From NCBI GenBank assembly GCA_011389605.1, contig JAABTZ010000003.1:1-29182 (forward strand): DNA of 29,182 bases, in the 5' to 3' direction. This DNA is from Desulfobacteraceae bacterium. GTDB taxonomy: Bacteria > Desulfobacterota > Desulfobacteria > Desulfobacterales > Desulfosalsimonadaceae. The notes beneath the pieces are model-generated. The model saw only the letters and a program-made list of their open reading frames with translations. It made no database searches and was not told where the DNA came from. A program made the position numbers and the translations under genes. This document shows, piece after piece, positions 8,010 through 15,098 of this stretch. The number at the start of each line of letters is the position of its first letter. Within the stretch, counting starts at the first letter, position 1.

Positions 8010-8789
8010 ATGGAGCAGCCAGCATTTTCCCTGGAAGGAAAAGTTGCATTAATTACCGGCGGCAGCCGTGGAATCGGCAGGGCAACAGCTATTAATTTCG
8101 CCAAAGCCGGAGCGGACGTCATTGTTACCAGCCGAAAAATCTCTGATCTGGAAGAAGTTGCAGCCGAGGTGGAAAAACTTGGCAGAAAATCCATGGCTGT
8201 GGCAACACATGTGGGACGGATGGATCAGATCAACAGCCTGGTTGAACACGTGGTGGCAAAATTCGGCAGAATTGATATCCTGGTAAACAATGCCGGAACC
8301 AGCATTGCCTCCATGGCCATTGACGTGGAGGAAAAGGCTTGGGATTCCCTGATGAACATCAACCTGAAAGGCGCTTTTTTTCTGGGCCAGGCCGCGGCCA
8401 GGATCATGAAGGAAAACGGGGGCGGAACAATTATAAATGTTTCATCCATTAACGGTTTCAGCCCGGTGGTTCCCACCTGCACCTATGCCATCAGCAAAGC
8501 TGCACTGATAATGGTCACCAAGGCCCTGGCCAAAGAGTGGGCTGATTTTAACATCCGGGTCAATGCCATAGCTCCGGGGGCTATTGAGACCCGCCTGCTC
8601 AATGCCATCTGGTATGATAAAAACGAAGATGAGAAAAAGCAGATAAAAGATTCCCTCTGCGAAGGCATACCCCTTAAAAGAATCGGAAATCCTGATGAAA
8701 TAGCAAATGTCATGATTTTTCTGGCATCATCTGCATCAAGCTATGTTACCGGCCAGACTATTGTGGTTGACGGGGGGGCCTTAATATAA
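8010..8789 (+). CDS. Short-chain dehydrogenase/reductase (FabG-like)
   Basis: A 259-residue classical SDR. The NAD(P)-binding TGGSRGIGRA is near residue 16, with NNAG in the middle. The catalytic Ser and Tyr-x-x-x-Lys are visible (INVSS then YAISK), and the usual C-terminal SYVTGQTIVVDGG closes the protein. The family covers 3-oxoacyl-ACP reductases, 2-deoxygluconate and alcohol dehydrogenases, so the substrate is not assigned. The ATG follows AGAGGAAAGGA with good spacing. It converges with a second SDR of the same type. Confidence 0.92.
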   Translation: MEQPAFSLEGKVALITGGSRGIGRATAINFAKAGADVIVTSRKISDLEEVAAEVEKLGRKSMAVATHVGRMDQINSLVEHVVAKFGRIDILVNNAGTSIASMAIDVEEKAWDSLMNINLKGAFFLGQAAARIMKENGGGTIINVSSINGFSPVVPTCTYAISKAALIMVTKALAKEWADFNIRVNAIAPGAIETRLLNAIWYDKNEDEKKQIKDSLCEGIPLKRIGNPDEIANVMIFLASSASSYVTGQTIVVDGGALI

Positions 8790-8797
8790 AGAAATCA

Positions 8798-8830
8798 TGC
8801 ATCCAGCCAGGCACAGCCGGGCTGGATGCA
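8798..8830. terminator. Bidirectional terminator-like hairpin between convergent SDR genes
   Basis: TGCATCCAGCC (8798-8808) and GGCTGGATGCA (8820-8830) make a perfect 11-bp stem with an 11-nt loop, centred between the two stop codons. The T-runs on either side are weak. Confidence 0.6.
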
Positions 8831-8839
8831 CGTGTTTGT

Positions 8840-9628
8840 TTACGTCCCGGATCCCATTGCAAGCTCTCCGCCGTCGATTATAATGTACTGCCCCGTTATG
8901 TAGGAGCCTGCATCCGATCCCAGGAGCAGGGCCGCGCCGGCAATGTCCTCGACCACACCTATGCGGCGCAGGGGCAGGCGGGCAGCCAGGCTGTCTCCCT
9001 GTTCACCGTCCCACAGTGCCCGGCTCAGCTTGGTTTTGATTACGCCCGGGGCCAGGGCATTGACTCTTATGCCGTAGGGCCCCCATTCGTCTGCCATGGC
9101 CCGGGTCATATGGATCATGGCGCACTTGGTTATGTTGTATGTGTTGAGCAGGGGCGTGCTGGTAAAGGCCGCCACTGAAGCAGTATTTACAATAACCCCG
9201 CCGTTGTCCTTCATGCATGCGTGAAAAGCCAGCTGGGAGAGCCGGAATGCTGCGTTGAGATTGGTTTCAAAGGTTTTATCCCAGGCCTGGCGTGGAATAT
9301 CCTGCAAAGGACCGTAAGCGGGATTGGTTCCGGCATTGTTTACCAGAATATCAATTTTTCCGGCCCAGTCAATTGTCTGCTGCACAAGGCTTACCCTGTC
9401 GTCCTCTGAAGAAGCATTTGCCGGAACAGGTAATACATCTGCTCCCTGTTTGCGCAGGATTGCCGCGGCTTCTTCCACTCCTTCCTTTTTGCGGCTGCTG
9501 ACGACGATTTTTGCCCCGGCCAGAGCATATGCACGGGCGATGGCCAAGCCTATGCCGCGGCTGCCTCCAGTAATTACGGCCACCCGGTTATCAAGGGAAA
9601 AAAATGATGCGATCTCGTTTGCGTTCAT
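8840..9628 (-). CDS. Short-chain dehydrogenase/reductase, second copy type
   Basis: A 262-residue classical SDR with TGGSRGIGLA near residue 20, NNAGTN, VNTAS and YNITK (catalytic Ser/Tyr/Lys), and SYITGQYIIIDGG near the end. It is visibly similar along its length to the convergent SDR at 8010-8789, so the two may be old paralogues. Upstream on the same strand, 87 nt away, is the CMD-family gene; that pairing may form an operon. A specific substrate is not inferable. Confidence 0.92.
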   Translation of the reverse strand: MNANEIASFFSLDNRVAVITGGSRGIGLAIARAYALAGAKIVVSSRKKEGVEEAAAILRKQGADVLPVPANASSEDDRVSLVQQTIDWAGKIDILVNNAGTNPAYGPLQDIPRQAWDKTFETNLNAAFRLSQLAFHACMKDNGGVIVNTASVAAFTSTPLLNTYNITKCAMIHMTRAMADEWGPYGIRVNALAPGVIKTKLSRALWDGEQGDSLAARLPLRRIGVVEDIAGAALLLGSDAGSYITGQYIIIDGGELAMGSGT

Positions 9629-9715
9629 GGTCTTCTCCGGTTTTGATCAGCTTGTTTGCACCTATTAAATTAATAGTAAAACAAAATACTTAAAAAGCGA
9701 TTGTATCAGTTTAAG

Positions 9716-10060
9716 TTATAGTTTCTCCAGTTCATCAAGCAGCTGAATGACCCTCAGTGATTCGGCCACGCCTGTTGTGCCCCGCATGCTGACCACCACG
9801 CCGATTGTCTCGAGCATCTCCTCCTTAGTTGCTCCCTGGTCCAGGGCAGCTGTTGCCTGGCCCAGAACGCAGTTGCGGCATCCGGCCCCAAGTGCCAGGG
9901 CCATGGCCATGAGGCGCTTGGTTTTGGTGTCAAGGGCCCCGTCTTTGTAGGCTTCCTCCACCTGGGCGCCCAGCTGCTTTCCCAGTTCGGGCATGGCTTT
10001 CATGAATTTTCCAAGATTTTTTCTGCGGTTTTTATCCAGCTCGACCTGATTTTCTGACAT
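9716..10060 (-). CDS. Carboxymuconolactone decarboxylase (CMD)/AhpD-like protein
   Basis: A 114-residue all-helical CMD-domain protein. The core shows GCRNCVLGQATAALDQGATKEE-type sequence, with a CxxC pair (CRNC). AhpD-type disulfide reductases carry CxxCxxxH; here the His position is Gln, so the thiol chemistry may differ. CMD proteins without the full AhpD motif are common and mostly uncharacterised. The start at 10060 is supported by AAAGGAG 7 nt upstream; a longer in-frame start 66 nt further up has no such site. A dispersed repeat copy lies 171 nt upstream. Confidence 0.88.
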   Translation of the reverse strand: MSENQVELDKNRRKNLGKFMKAMPELGKQLGAQVEEAYKDGALDTKTKRLMAMALALGAGCRNCVLGQATAALDQGATKEEMLETIGVVVSMRGTTGVAESLRVIQLLDELEKL

Positions 10061-10207
10061 GGTTTTTCTCCTTTGGCATGGGAGGTTAAAAGGAAGCGGG
10101 GAAAATAAATATTTTTGCATATCCATTTATATCAGGTGATGATTTGCATGTAAAGCCGCAATATTAAAGACCTGAGCTGGGCGATTTTTAAATTTGCTGC
10201 AGGAATT

Positions 10208-10229
10208 GGACTTTTTACGATTCCGTCAA
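10208..10229 (+). repeat. Extra solo end beside dispersed element copy 2
   Basis: GGACTTTTTACGATTCCGTCAA matches the element's right-end sequence (GGACTTTTTACG then a TCAA ending) but lies outside, three nucleotides before the left end of the full copy at 10232. The two ends are back to back. Confidence 0.55.
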
Positions 10230-10231
10230 AC

Positions 10232-10388
10232 TTGATGCACTCGTAAAAAGTAGGTTTTTAAATGGCACCGTAAAAAGTTCAAGATCAAGGCTTGCGCGAT
10301 TTTGAAGAATGCAGCGTACTTAGCCGTACGTAAAATTCTTCAGAAATCGTGCATAACGCAGATATTGAATTTTTTACGGTCCCATCAA
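10232..10388 (-). repeat. Dispersed palindromic element, copy 2 (~157 bp)
   Basis: Full copy in reverse orientation relative to copy 1. It opens TTGATGCACTCGTAAAAAGT and closes with ATTTTTTACGG...CATCAA. The central arms (GCGCGATTTTGAAGAAT and its partner) and the GTAC-rich loop are intact. It lies 34 nt after the stop of the PurF-like gene. Its inner end (ACCGTAAAAAGTTCAAG) is the same subtype as copy 4. Confidence 0.87.
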
Positions 10389-10422
10389 TAATGATTTTAT
10401 TTTTAGGCCCCTGGCCGTGGTG

Positions 10423-11829
10423 CTAATCGTAACTGCTGGAGTCCCAGCAATGGGTGCAGAGTTTTTCCCTGGCCAGGCCTATGGCTGATATCATGTCCTC
10501 GAGCCGCTGGTATTTCAGGGATGTCAGGCCGAGCTTTTCCCGGATGTAATCGGCCATGTCCGTGCTCTGCCGGGTATCCGGATCTGCATACCTGCCAATG
10601 ACTTCGTCTTCCTCCAGGCCTTCAATGTCATAGATGGCCTTGCGCCCCGCAAGATCCAGCGTGGAGCGGGATGTGGAGAAGTTCAGGTACGGACATGGAT
10701 ATATCAGGGTGGGACAGGCGATGCGCATATGCACTTCCCTGGCCCCGGCGTCAAACAGTGTCCGGACATTGTCCTTGAGCTGGGTGCCCCGGACAATGGA
10801 GTCATCACAGAACAGCAGGCGCTTTCCCGCAATCAGGGAGGTGACCGGAATCAGCTTCATCCTGGCCACCAAATCCCGGTCGTTCTGGTTCTGGGGCATG
10901 AAACTGCGGGGCCATGTGGGAGTGTATTTGACAAACGGACGCATGTAGGGCACCAGCCTTTCATTGGCATACCCGATGGCATGGCCTATGCCTGAATCCG
11001 GGATTCCCGAGACAAGGTCCACCTCCGTGTCATCGGCCCGGGCCAGGGCCTGCCCGCACCGGTAGCGGACTTCCTCCACGGAAAGGCTTTCGTAGCTGGA
11101 TGCCGGATATCCGTAATAGACCCACAGAAATGAGCAGACCTGCATGTTGGGCCCCGGTGCCCGGACCGTTTCATATCCTTCCGCGGTAATGAAAACGATT
11201 TCGCCAGGTCCCAGGTAGTGAACCGTCTGGTAGCCGAGATTGAAAAAAGCCGTTGTTTCAAAGGTAACCGCGTAAGCACCTTCTTTTTTACCCACCACCA
11301 AAGGGGTACGCCCGAGCCGGTCCCGGGCGGCGTAAATGCCGTTGTCGGTGAGCAGCAGCAGGGTGCACGATCCCCGTATGGCTGCCTGGGCGCTGACAAT
11401 GCCGCTGACAAAGTCTGCCTCCTGGTTTATGAGCATGCCTACGCACTCGGTGGGGTTGACTTCGTCTTCGCCAACTTCCGAAAAATGAATGCCGCGCCTG
11501 AAGGCAGAACGGGTCAGTTCCCGCAGGTTGTTTATGCGGCCCACCGTAGCAATGCCGAATGTGCCCAGGTGCGAACCCACGATCAGGGGTTGGGAGTCAT
11601 GGTCACTGATCACGCCAATGCCCTTTTTTCCATGGAAATTGGGTAGTTCGGATTCGAATTTGGTCCGAAAGTAGCTGTTTTCGATGTTTTTAATGGCCTT
11701 GGTCATGCCCTGGCTGTTTTTGACCGCCAGTCCGCCGCGTTTGGTGCCGAGATGGGAGTGATAGTCGGTTCCGTAAAACAGGTCCATGGTGCAGTCGGTT
11801 TTCATGGTACATCCAAAAAGTCCGCCCAT
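10423..11829 (-). CDS. Amidophosphoribosyltransferase-like (PurF family) protein lacking the N-terminal Cys
   Basis: A 468-residue PurF-family protein: an N-terminal Ntn glutamine-amidotransferase fold, then a type I phosphoribosyltransferase domain with the PRPP loop FCDDSIVRGT at 340-349. Cysteines at 232, 379, 458 and 461 (VCSF, YPCPY, CTHC) match the four 4Fe-4S ligands of the Bacillus-type enzyme in position and context. The mature nucleophile normally following the initiator is missing: the protein begins MGGLFG where active enzymes have CG-[IV]-FG. The usual NG-N glutamine-site motif is replaced by RINNL. An ammonia-dependent or regulatory role is therefore likelier than canonical PurF. 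I recall similar MGG-F-starting homologues in other anaerobes. No purine genes adjoin it. Confidence 0.88.
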   Translation of the reverse strand: MGGLFGCTMKTDCTMDLFYGTDYHSHLGTKRGGLAVKNSQGMTKAIKNIENSYFRTKFESELPNFHGKKGIGVISDHDSQPLIVGSHLGTFGIATVGRINNLRELTRSAFRRGIHFSEVGEDEVNPTECVGMLINQEADFVSGIVSAQAAIRGSCTLLLLTDNGIYAARDRLGRTPLVVGKKEGAYAVTFETTAFFNLGYQTVHYLGPGEIVFITAEGYETVRAPGPNMQVCSFLWVYYGYPASSYESLSVEEVRYRCGQALARADDTEVDLVSGIPDSGIGHAIGYANERLVPYMRPFVKYTPTWPRSFMPQNQNDRDLVARMKLIPVTSLIAGKRLLFCDDSIVRGTQLKDNVRTLFDAGAREVHMRIACPTLIYPCPYLNFSTSRSTLDLAGRKAIYDIEGLEEDEVIGRYADPDTRQSTDMADYIREKLGLTSLKYQRLEDMISAIGLAREKLCTHCWDSSSYD

Positions 11830-12005
11830 ATAAGTGCCTTTCTTTGCCTGCGAGCTGCAGGCTTTTCCGATTGGTTTGCCGCATTTTTACATGATTGATT
11901 CCACGGAGTAAAACGAAAAAATCAGGTAACCCGTTCTTATCGAAATCAGACCGGCCATGGCAAGAAATTATGTAAAAAAAATGCAGCACCGCTTTTGATT
12001 TGCAT

Positions 12006-12034
12006 TTGAATCACGGGCGGCCCTGCATTATATT
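12006..12034 (+). promoter_or_regulatory. Sigma-70 promoter upstream of the SixA-like gene
   Basis: TTGAAT, a 17-nt spacer, and TATATT. The predicted transcript would start about 20 nt before the TTG start codon. Confidence 0.5.
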
Positions 12035-12062
12035 TTCGTAAAAACAGAAAGGAGGCCGGACA

Positions 12063-12521
12063 TTGGCACTTTATCTTGTGCAGCACGGAAAAACCCTGCC
12101 AAAGGAAATAGATGAAAAACAAGGGCTGTCTGAAGAAGGCGTTGACGATCTGGAAAGAATCGCGGACACGGCCCGGGCCTACGGGGTCAAAGTGGGCCGC
12201 ATCCGCCACAGCGGAAAAAAGCGCGCACGTCAGAGCGCTGAGCTGTTCGCCCAGAAACTTGCGGTTTCCGACCTGGCAGAAACGGCCGGGTTAAAGGCCC
12301 TGGACGATCCCGCGGAGTTTGCAAAGCAGATCAGCGATAGGGAAAATCTCATGCTCGTGGGCCATCTGCCGTTTATGGAGCGGATGGTTTCCTGCCTGAC
12401 CACCGGATCGGTGCAGTACACGGTATTTAAATTTCAGAATGGCGGTATTGTGTGTCTGGACAAACTGCCGGACTCGAATTTCTGGGCCGTGACCTGGGCC
12501 CTGATGCCCCATATCGCATAG
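12063..12521 (+). CDS. sixA: SixA-like histidine phosphatase
   Basis: A 152-residue member of the SixA branch of the histidine-phosphatase superfamily. In place of the classic RHG it has LVQHG near residue 8, a variant I associate with many SixA homologues. The second catalytic His is in LMLVGHLPFMERM, and the substrate-side RHSGKKRARQSAE segment is present. SixA dephosphorylates phosphohistidine on phosphotransfer proteins; the target here is unknown. Translation starts at TTG: AGGAGG lies 7 nt upstream and no ATG fits the frame. It is transcribed divergently from the PurF-like gene and has its own promoter-like sequence at 12006-12034. Confidence 0.87.
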   Translation: MALYLVQHGKTLPKEIDEKQGLSEEGVDDLERIADTARAYGVKVGRIRHSGKKRARQSAELFAQKLAVSDLAETAGLKALDDPAEFAKQISDRENLMLVGHLPFMERMVSCLTTGSVQYTVFKFQNGGIVCLDKLPDSNFWAVTWALMPHIA

Positions 12522-12678
12522 GGTTTCGGCCCTGCTGCTTTGTGGTTCAGGCTTCACGGATGAAAATGAATTGATTTTGCGCGTAAGTTTTGGCATATTC
12601 GTTATTTTAAAAAAGAACAGCCCGCCCCTGGTGGCTTTTGGGGCCGGTTTTTGCCGGCGGGGTGTGATCGGCAATTGT

Positions 12679-12696
12679 GCGGCCGTATCCGGCCGC
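12679..12696. repeat. GC-rich hairpin between the SixA-like and cyclase-like genes
   Basis: GCGGCCG and CGGCCGC form a perfect 7-bp stem with a 4-nt loop. A second weaker inverted pair, TTGCCG/CGGCAA (12651-12674), lies just before it. These sit directly before the candidate start codons of the next gene and argue that translation does not begin upstream of them. There is no T-run. Confidence 0.4.
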
Positions 12697-12734
12697 CATT
12701 GATGGTTTTCATGACGGGAAAGGCGGCAAGGCGG

Positions 12735-13775
12735 ATGGACTCGGAGGTGTTGCGCAAAAAACAACCGGAAGCGTTGGATCTGGATCAGGCTTCGGCCCTT
12801 ATTGCCCAAACCCAGAAGCCGGACGGTGAAATTCCCTGGTCTGCCGGCGGCAAAACCGATCCCTGGGATCACGTGGAATCGGCCATGGGGCTGGCAATTG
12901 GCGGATATCTGGACCATGCCAGAAAAGCCTACCAATGGCTGGCCGGCCGGCAGCTGGAAGATGGCAGCTGGTATGCGGCATACCAGGACGGCCGGCCCCT
13001 GGACCAGACCCGGGACACTAACGTGACGGCCTATATTGCTGTTGGCGTTTATCATTATTACCTGGTGACCCGGGATGAGGCATTTGTCTCTTCCATGTGG
13101 GAGCCGGTGCGCCGGGCAATGGATTTTGCCTTGCGTCTGCAGGCGCCCACCGGCGAGATTTACTGGGCCATGAGCCCTGATCTGAAAGCAGATCCCATGG
13201 CCCTGTTGACTGGTTCGAGTTGTATTTTCATGAGCCTTAAATGCGCCATTGCCATGGGCCGGCATTTGGGAAAAGACTGCAATGAATGGATATCTGCTGC
13301 CGTCCGGCTTAAAAAAGCCCTGCAAAGCGGATATCGCCTGTTTAATATCGCCAAGTCCCATTATTCCATGGATTGGTTCTATCCGGTTCTTTCGGGTGCT
13401 GTCACGGGTCCGTCTGCACGCAAAAGGTTTGATCAGTACTGGAAAAAGTTTGTTGTGGAAGACATGGGCGTGCTTTGTGTCTCCAATCGTCCCTGGGTGA
13501 CTGTCGCAGAAACCTGCGAGTGCGTGCTCGCCCTTTCGGCTGCCGGCAATGACCGGATAGCCGGAATTGTTTTCAACTGGATGCATGAGAGGCGGTTTGA
13601 AGATGGTTCGTACTGGTGCGGATTTACCTATCCGGACATGGTGATCTGGCCGGAGGAAAAAATTACCTGGACAAACGCTGTTGTGCTTATGGCCGCAGAC
13701 GCCTTGTATAACCTTACGCCTGCCAGCCGCCTGTTTCATCACAGGTTCTGGGATGAATCAGGCATTTTCGGGTAA
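12735..13775 (+). CDS. Terpenoid-cyclase/prenyltransferase-fold (alpha/alpha toroid) protein
   Basis: About 346 residues of helical repeats with the spaced QxxDGxW-like pattern of alpha/alpha-toroid proteins: QKPDGEIPW, QLEDGSWYAAY, RFEDGSYWCGF. This fold occurs in squalene-type cyclases, prenyltransferase beta subunits and some polysaccharide-acting hydrolases. The DxDD of squalene-hopene cyclases is not present, so I do not call it a cyclase. The start is uncertain: ATGs at 12702, 12711 and 12735 are all in frame; 12735 is the only one behind anything like a ribosome site (AAAGGCGG). Its 3' end overlaps the acyltransferase start by 23 nt, which suggests coupled translation and a shared pathway, perhaps modification of a lipid or glycan. 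Confidence 0.78.
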   Translation: MDSEVLRKKQPEALDLDQASALIAQTQKPDGEIPWSAGGKTDPWDHVESAMGLAIGGYLDHARKAYQWLAGRQLEDGSWYAAYQDGRPLDQTRDTNVTAYIAVGVYHYYLVTRDEAFVSSMWEPVRRAMDFALRLQAPTGEIYWAMSPDLKADPMALLTGSSCIFMSLKCAIAMGRHLGKDCNEWISAAVRLKKALQSGYRLFNIAKSHYSMDWFYPVLSGAVTGPSARKRFDQYWKKFVVEDMGVLCVSNRPWVTVAETCECVLALSAAGNDRIAGIVFNWMHERRFEDGSYWCGFTYPDMVIWPEEKITWTNAVVLMAADALYNLTPASRLFHHRFWDESGIFG

Positions 13776-14523
13776 CCTTGTAAATCCAGGCAGGTTTTTC
13801 TTGAGAAAAGATCATCGTCCGTATTTTTTAAAGCGCGCGTTTATGAGCTTTCAGAATGCCTACACCCGCCGCTTTATAATGCCCCAGCTCGACTCCCTGG
13901 GACCCGGAGCCATGTGTATCCATCCATGGAATATCAAAATTTTCGGCGCCCCGGTTTCCATTGGAAAGCACGTAAATATTCTTACCACATCGGACAAGCA
14001 TGTGCGGCTGACCGTGTGGCCTGAAAAAAAAGGCATGGGCACGATATCCATCGGAGATTTTTGCCTTATCTGCCCGGGGGTGCGAATAAGCTCGGCAAAT
14101 CGGATCGTGATCGCAGATAACTGCATGATGGCTGGCAGTACTTTTATCACTGATGCCGACTGGCACGGAACCTATGACCGGGTTAAAACCATAGGCGACA
14201 CCGCTCCTGTTTATATCAGGGATAATGTCTGGCTCGGCGACCGGGTTACTGTGTGCAAGGGGGTTACTATCGGGGAAAACAGCATTATCGGGGCCGGTTC
14301 CGTCGTGGTACGCGATGTTCCGCCAAATGTGATTGCCGCCGGCAACCCGGCCCGGGTTGTCCGGGAGCTTGACCAGGGGCAGGTTCTTGTGAAAAGGTCC
14401 GCCTGGTTTGAGGATGCCGACCGGTTAAACCGTGAGATTGACCGGCTTGACCGGCAGAACCTTGCCGGAAACAGTTTTCTTTACTGGCTTAAGACCCTTG
14501 TTGCCCCGGGCCGTCAAGACTGA
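13753..14523 (+). CDS. Hexapeptide-repeat (left-handed beta-helix) acyltransferase
   Basis: A 256-residue LbH acyltransferase of the maltose/galactoside/WbbJ-like type. The beta-helix coils run from about ISIGDFCLICPGVRISSANRI to VWLGDRVTVCKGVTIGENSIIGAGS. The probable catalytic His is in TDADWHGTYDR, and the familiar closing AAGNPARVVREL is present, followed by a short charged tail. The donor would be acetyl- or acyl-CoA; the acceptor (sugar, lipid or glycan) is unknown. I chose the ATG at 13753 inside the end of the preceding gene; an earlier in-frame ATG at 13681 would lengthen the overlap and add non-family sequence. The stop codon abuts dispersed repeat copy 3. Confidence 0.85.
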   Translation: MNQAFSGNLVNPGRFFLRKDHRPYFLKRAFMSFQNAYTRRFIMPQLDSLGPGAMCIHPWNIKIFGAPVSIGKHVNILTTSDKHVRLTVWPEKKGMGTISIGDFCLICPGVRISSANRIVIADNCMMAGSTFITDADWHGTYDRVKTIGDTAPVYIRDNVWLGDRVTVCKGVTIGENSIIGAGSVVVRDVPPNVIAAGNPARVVRELDQGQVLVKRSAWFEDADRLNREIDRLDRQNLAGNSFLYWLKTLVAPGRQD

Positions 14524-14674
14524 CGGCTTCGTAAAAAGTCCAATATCTGCGTTACGCGCGATTTTTCAGAATTTTACGTACGGCTAAGTACCCTGCATCC
14601 TTCAAAATCGCGCAAGCCTTGATCTTGAACTTTTTACAAAGCAGTCTAAAAGCGACTTTTTACGAGTGCATCAA
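14520..14674 (+). repeat. Dispersed palindromic element, copy 3 (~155 bp)
   Basis: Full copy in the same orientation as copy 1. It begins inside the last codon of the acyltransferase gene (CTGACGGCTTCGTAAAAAGTC overlaps the TGA) and ends GACTTTTTACGAG then TGCATCAA. The sequence TCAAGACTGA occurs on both flanks (14514-14523 and 14671-14680) as a direct repeat that could be an insertion duplication, though it overlaps the element ends. Confidence 0.88.
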
Positions 14675-14728
14675 GACTGATGGCGCCGAAAAAAGGTGTA
14701 AAATATTTTGAAAGCATAAGAGGTAGTT

Positions 14729-15064
14729 ATGGTCGCGGAAAATGATATAGTTTTGATCTATCACGATGATCAGCCCATGGTGTTTGCACGGGTGGAAGAT
14801 ATAAGACCGGATGTGAAAAAGGACTGGTTTCAGATTAAGCTGATGCTGCTGAACCTGCCTGTGCAGACGGTAACCTGGATTTTGCGCGACACTTATATCA
14901 ACGGCTCCGAGTTTACCATGGACGGCCATAAAATGCGGCTGGAAAAAATCGAGCCCCCGCAGGAAGACGATAGGTCCGTAAATGATTCTGAACCCAGCGG
15001 CCCGGAGCCGGGCCAGAAGGAAAGCGGCACGGTTATCTCGCTAAAGGACCGGAAGCCCAAATGA
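14729..15064 (+). CDS. Conserved-looking hypothetical protein
   Basis: A 111-residue soluble protein without a recognisable domain. The first ~80 residues are compact and mixed (NDIVLIYHDDQPMVFARVED, then KKDWFQIKLMLLNLP), with a small beta-barrel feel. The last ~30 are acidic and disordered (PPQEDDRSVNDSEPSGPEPG). AGAGG about 5 nt before the ATG supports the start. It precedes the DUF1848-dusB pair by 34 nt on the same strand and may be cotranscribed with it; dispersed repeat copy 3 lies 54 nt upstream. Confidence 0.72.
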   Translation: MVAENDIVLIYHDDQPMVFARVEDIRPDVKKDWFQIKLMLLNLPVQTVTWILRDTYINGSEFTMDGHKMRLEKIEPPQEDDRSVNDSEPSGPEPGQKESGTVISLKDRKPK

Positions 15065-15098
15065 GCCAAGATGTCTGCGCTGTTTTAAACTCCCTGCA

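Noticed and set aside
11690..11989. Long shadow frames opposite PurF-like, dusB, tkt and mtnA genes
   Set aside because: They lack ribosome sites and family motifs and coincide with well-supported genes on the other strand.
12291..13742. 483-codon minus-strand frame opposite sixA and the toroid-fold gene
   Set aside because: The plus-strand products have recognisable family motifs and a promoter; the antisense product has no recognisable domain and an implausible composition rich in His, Pro and Arg.
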